Source of the DNA: Guyanagaster necrorhizus
Taxonomy: Eukaryota > Basidiomycota > Agaricomycetes > Agaricales > Physalacriaceae
Reading direction: 5' to 3'
Length of the DNA stretch: 64,000 bases
Assembly (NCBI RefSeq): GCF_019112545.1
Contig: NW_025064881.1
Location: 1,648,591 to 1,712,590, forward strand
Shown piece after piece: positions 59,601-64,000 of this stretch. The translations under genes and the position numbers were made by a program. The first letter of the stretch is position 1; the number at the start of each line of letters is the position of its first letter. The notes under the pieces were generated by a model that had not been told where the DNA came from, did no database searches, and saw only the letters and a program-made list of their open reading frames with translations.

Positions 59601-62356
59601 TACTAACACACAGCCGCCATTAGCACTGAACTTGGTCCTAATCAGGTTTGCACCATCTTCGGAGGTGTTAGCGGGAGCGACTTCGTTCGCGGAAAGGATT
59701 ATATCAGTGTTGGGTATGGTCTCGATTCCAAGGATATATGGAGGCGTTGTCTTCTTGTCCTCATAGGGTTTATGATCGCGTTTCAGATAACCCAAGTTAT
59801 TGCGTTGGAGTACTTCCCCGTGGGTAAATTTCCGTTGACCGTGAAATGGAAGTGCTGATTAGTTATAGCAATACAATGTTAGCTTGTCGGTCAACATCTT
59901 TGCCAAAGAGGACGAAGAGACTAAGAGGCTTAATGCTGCTCTTCGTGAGAAGAAAGTCGCCCAGGGCAAGGCTAAGGAGATCGGCAGTAAGGAATCTGAC
60001 CCAGAACAAAACAAGAAGCCGGAGACTACGTATGTGTTTAAATGCACAACGCATTTGGTAGCTCACATGCGAATAGAGCTGTCCGTTCTCACAAGAAGAC
60101 ATTCACTTGGGAGAAACTCAACTATGTGGTCCCTGTTCCCGGCGGCTCGCGCCGTCTATTGCACGATGTGTACGGCTATGTTAAGCCAGGGACTTTGACA
60201 GCACTTATGGGTGCGTCAGGCGCCGGAAAAACTACATGTTTGGATGTCCTTGCTCAAAGAAAGAATATTGGTGTCATCACTGGAGACGTTTTAGTCGATG
60301 GACGTCCTCTTACTTCTGATTTTGCCCGAGGTACCGCGTATGGTCAGTCGGTCTCCCTCTCATTTTATGCCTTATTTTGACATCGTTGCGCCCAGCCGAA
60401 CAAATGGATGTCCACGAGGGTACCGCGACTGTCCGTGAGGCCATGCGCTTCTCCGCATACCTGCGTCAACCCGCTGAAGTACCCGAATCCGAAAAGGACG
60501 CATACGTCGAAGAGATCATCGAGCTTCTGGAGCTCCAAGATCTCTCCGAAGCTCTGGTGTTCAGTCTCGGCGTCGAAGCACGCAAGCGGCTCACCATCGG
60601 TGTAGAACTGGCTAGTAAACCCGAGCTCCTCCTTTTCCTGGATGAACCAACGTCTGGTTTGGATGCCCAAAGTGCTTGGAATCTGGTTCGGTTCCTCCGT
60701 AAACTCGCTGACCAGGGCCAGGCCATTCTTTGTACCATCCATCAGCCGTCCTCGCTTCTCTTTGAGAGCTTCGATCGTTTGTTGCTTCTCCAGAGCGGAG
60801 GCGAGACTGTTTACTTTGGCGATATCGGAGCGGATTCGCATATCATTCGAAGCTACTTTGCTCGTCACGGCGCCCTTTGCCCTGCCAATGTCAACCCGGC
60901 CGAGTTCATGCTGGACGCTATAGGTGCAGGCGTTAGCCCCAGGATTGGTGATCGTGATTGGAACGATGTATGGTTGGGTTCGCAGGAGTATCAAAATGTC
61001 CGCGCTGAGATCGATGCAATTAAAACCAAGGCCCTCGCTATCCCGGAGACCGACCAGAAGATGCTTAGCACTTGTGAGTTTGGCATCTCTTGATTTCAAA
61101 CTAAGGCTCGCACTAAATTGTTTCCAGACGCGACATCTTTCTTTTACCAATTGCGCTTGGTCGTCAAGAGGAACAACATGGCACTTTGGAGATCCCCGGA
61201 TTATATTTTTACCCGCCTTTTCGTGGTTACCTTCATTTCGCTTTTCGTTTCTTTGTCATTCTTGCAATTAGGCAACAGCGTTCGAGACCTGCAATTCCGT
61301 ATTTTCTGCATGTGAGTCCTCTATTATTTCTCCATTCAGAGTCTCTCTCTGACTTTATGGTCAAAGTTTCTGGGTTCCTATCCTTCCTGCCATTGTCATG
61401 GCTCAGATAGAACCCCTATTCATCGCAAACCGAAGTAATATCATCCATTTCGTCATCTGCACCTCTGCTCACTTGTTTGTTAGGGATATTCATCAGGGAG
61501 TCCTCTAGCCGCATATACTCTCCCTATGTCTTTGCGATAGGTCAATTGATCGGCGAGCTTCCGTATAATATTTTGTGTGGTATCGTCTACTGGGTGCTCA
61601 TGGTCTACCCCACGGGTTTCGGAAACGGCAGCGCCGGAATCAACGGGACTGGCTTCCAACTCTTGGTGATCCTGTTCTTCCTGGCCTTTGGTGTCTCGTT
61701 GGGGCAACTAGTTGCGGCGATTTCCCCCAGTGTACAGGTTGCGGTGCTGTTCAATCCTTTCATTACGTTGGTCCTGATGACGTTCTGTGGTGTCACTATC
61801 CCGTACCCCACGATGATCAACTTCTGGAGGAGCTGGATGTATTATATCAGCCCTTATACGTGGAGTATCTCTGCTATGGTTGCTACTGAGCTCCAGTAAG
61901 ATTTGAATCGCCTGGATTGTTATATTACTAACTACTGTTGGTGTGTAGTGGTCTTGTTATCCGGTGCAAGAGTGATGAATTCTCGGTGTTCCAACCCCCT
62001 TCAGGCGAGACCTGTTTCTCTTGGGCCGATGACTTTGTACAAGCGTTTGGTGGGTACCTCGATAACCCCAACTCTACGGGTTCCTGTCGCTATTGCCAAT
62101 ACTCTATCGGTGACGATTACTATACACCTCTCAATATGAACTACTCGGACAGGTGGAGGAACGTTTTCATTCTGTTTGCCTTCTTCGGTGAGTCTGGTTC
62201 CACTGCTTCCGGCGTCTTTATACTGAAGAAAGGCCTTCTAGTGTTCAATGTTTTGGCTACAATAGGTGAGAATAATTTTGTGTCTGTATAGTAAAGGACA
62301 GGTTTTAATAGCATTTTCTAGTTGCATCACGTTTCTTACGATACGCAAAGCGCTAA
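56693..62356 (+). CDS. PDR-type full-size ABC transporter (ABCG, Pdr5/Cdr1 family)
   Basis: A multi-exon gene of about twenty introns. The order NBD1-TMD1-NBD2-TMD2 is that of fungal pleiotropic drug resistance pumps. NBD1 has the family's altered Walker A ([12 protein letters not shown], Cys for Lys), signature [13 protein letters not shown] and Walker B-like [16 protein letters not shown]2 has a canonical Walker A ([15 protein letters not shown]), a degenerate signature region ([15 protein letters not shown]) and [14 protein letters not shown]. Membrane blocks include [28 protein letters not shown] and [20 protein letters not shown], and the extracellular loop near 61950-62110 carries several cysteines. 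It should export lipophilic compounds across the plasma membrane. Exons join without stops wherever checked; the stop is TAA at 62354-62356. Some borders around 57240-57420 and 59220-59480 are uncertain. Confidence 0.92.
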
Positions 62357-62589
62357 CGAGTGCATGCCTAGAGATACATAGAATTTATGAACGTACACCT
62401 ACCTACCCTACAGCTTTATCAAATTTCCGGCAACATGTTTCTGTTCAGGAGCTACGCCGGGTTGACATCGGATAATGAATCTTCCTTCTGGCACCAGACT
62501 GATATGTGGTTCCCAAAACATTGTACAAGAACAAACTTCCGCAAGTGTGCAGATCTTTCAATTGTATCTAGGAAAGCCCGTCTGACTAT

Positions 62590-63835
62590 CTAAAACTTGA
62601 AAACCTGGTCCTCAGTGTATCCTAACTCCTTGAGAGCGCCACTCAACTCTCCCTGCTTGAACCCATCCTTCTTCCCTGCCAATGCAGCAACCTGACCGGG
62701 AGGTCCGCATACGAACACCTTCACTTTCTCGTTCAAACTCGCGGGTGCAACATATTTCTTGAGCAAGTCCTTGCTGATGAATCCGGTCGGACCCGTCCAC
62801 CCAGCAGGGGGCTTATCAAGAGCGTAAACGACCTGAAGATTGTTAGGGTAACTTTTCTGCAGGGTATCCAGCTCGGGCCGCAAGAGGATATCGGCTTCCG
62901 TGACATTTGAGTACACAAGGGTGAACTTGGTGCGATTCGCGGGATCAGGAAGGGCGTGGCTGATGACTTGGTACAGGGGTGTGCTGACAGAGGGGAGTTG
63001 TTGGTTAGTAAGTGGGATGTCATGGGAATTAGTAATGGAAAGGTCGTTTCTGCTTACATTCCACTGCCTCCGCCAATGAGGGTGACTTCGTCGAACTCGT
63101 TATCTTTTGTAGAGTTAGTGGAGTCCATAGGGGTGGAGGAAGGAGATTGGACGTACGCTTGTAAGGCCACTTGGGAATGGGGCCTTTGACGGCAAGGGTG
63201 TCACCCTCCTACATGGAATATAAAGCCAGTTAACGCTTGGATCGACGATACCACGTACCTTGAGAGAGTGAATATGTTTCGACGCGTTGCCATTCTCGTA
63301 TTTCTTTACGAGGAGAGAGAGTACACCTTTTTCGTCAGGCTGGGAGATGGGAGTGTACGGGCGAATGATAGATTTGCCGTTGGCGTCTACGAGCGCGGTG
63401 GGATCAGAAGACTTGATGACGAGACATGAAGCGACAGGCAGAAGGGATGCTTCGTTGTTGGGGAGCTCAAAGACGAAGCTATCCTGCTAGGTAAGTAAAA
63501 CTCCAACCGCAAGTGCGCAACACGCACGTAGATGTGTTGTGGTTGTAAGGAATGATTTTCTTGAGCTTGAAGTCTACAAAGTTGTTGGGATCTAGAGGAC
63601 TCTTCTCCTGAGTCGACATCGTTGCTTGGGTTTGGTTCAGGTAGAAATATGCACCAAGTCCGACTACACCCGCACCGAGAAAGTAATAAGGCGAATTAGA
63701 GGATTTCTCGGCTGAGGCACCTGTAGAATACGCTCGACGCGTCTGAATATTGGTTGGTATTGGACTAAAGAGTACACAGAAAAGGGTCTTACGAGGAAAC
63801 GAGCCGAGGCGGTAGCAGATCTGAGGAATGACATC
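62590..63835 (-). CDS. MCR1: Mitochondrial NADH-cytochrome b5 reductase
   Basis: Minus-strand gene beginning MSFLRSATASARFL and spliced to TRRAYSTGASAEK, a basic, serine/arginine-rich mitochondrial presequence. A single hydrophobic span (YYFLGAGVVGLGAYFYL) follows. The flavodoxin-reductase core has the FAD motif RPYTPIS, GNASKHIHSLKEGD, and the NADH-binding GGGSG. The C-terminus has VFVCGPPGQVAALAG and ends VFKF with the stop at 62590-62592. Yeast Mcr1 passes electrons from NADH to cytochrome b5 and other acceptors in the outer membrane and intermembrane space. The start at 63835 was chosen because the longer open frame upstream lacks a presequence and reads through the intron at about 63740-63793. 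Confidence 0.92.
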
Positions 63836-64000
63836 GTATTTGACGTTTAAGTAGATTTTTCGAATTCTATCCCGTTGATTCCTAAGCAAAAAAGATGGCG
63901 TCATCCAAAGTAAAGTGTTGCAAGAAAAAGGTACATACGCTGAGTATAGAATCTTAGTGATATATTTCTTTCTAGATTTCTAGGCTGCTCGTTGCGGGCG

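Noticed and set aside
60365..61150. 261-codon minus-strand frame within the ABC transporter
   Set aside because: Antisense to the second nucleotide-binding domain, whose Walker A, signature and Walker B motifs are clear on the plus strand.

Overview
This window is nuclear DNA of a filamentous basidiomycete, most likely an agaric or close relative. The signs are dense genes cut by many introns of about 45-60 bp, Agaricomycete-style transposons (chromodomain Ty3/gypsy, Ty1/copia, pogo-like), and a standard set of fungal housekeeping genes. The order is inferred from general character only; no marker gene was searched.

Positions 1-22.5 kb are a nested transposon block with no host gene. A 5'-to-3' complete but dead Ty3/gypsy chromovirus (1749-10263, target duplication CTCAG) sits inside an older minus-strand gypsy copy (1-1748 and 10264-10929). 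To its right a 3' piece of a further gypsy copy (10930-12434, with LTR 19920-20361) is split by a pogo-type DNA transposon (12437-19917, TA duplication). That transposon is itself split by a Ty1/copia element (14769-19872, duplication GGTTT). A last gypsy fragment (20362-22537) carries a solo LTR (20735-21196, duplication ATCTC). The gypsy and pogo layers are strongly CpG-poor and full of transition-type stops, whereas the copia layer keeps normal CpG and is younger.

From about 22.9 kb CpG content returns to normal and host genes begin: quinone oxidoreductase (+), a Ubp2-like ubiquitin protease (+), a 5'-truncated LINE tail, two decayed MYND zinc-finger copies, a Bsd2/NDFIP membrane adaptor (+), SelO AMPylase (-), ATP synthase subunit e (+), the Hat2/RbAp48 WD40 protein (+), RAMP4 (-), a membrane-anchored GH27 alpha-galactosidase (-), a probable Ies4 INO80 subunit (+), the giant Dopey/Dop1 protein (+), an Ssp120-like EF-hand secretory protein (-), a PDR-type ABC transporter (+) and a mitochondrial NADH-cytochrome b5 reductase (-).

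Functionally the host part is mixed. Ubiquitin and trafficking genes (Ubp2, Bsd2, Dop1, Ssp120, RAMP4), chromatin genes (Hat2, Ies4) and mitochondrial/redox genes (quinone reductase, SelO, ATP synthase e, Mcr1) alternate. Ubp2 and Bsd2 act on the same ligase, Rsp5, in yeast and lie about 4.3 kb apart here, separated only by the LINE and MYND remnants. No wholly new system was found. The most promising observations are the layered transposon stratigraphy, the CpG-decay record in the gypsy LTR pair, the asymmetric copia LTRs, the Ubp2-Bsd2 proximity, the membrane-anchored GH27 enzyme, and a palindrome plus TGAGTCA module upstream of the ABC transporter.
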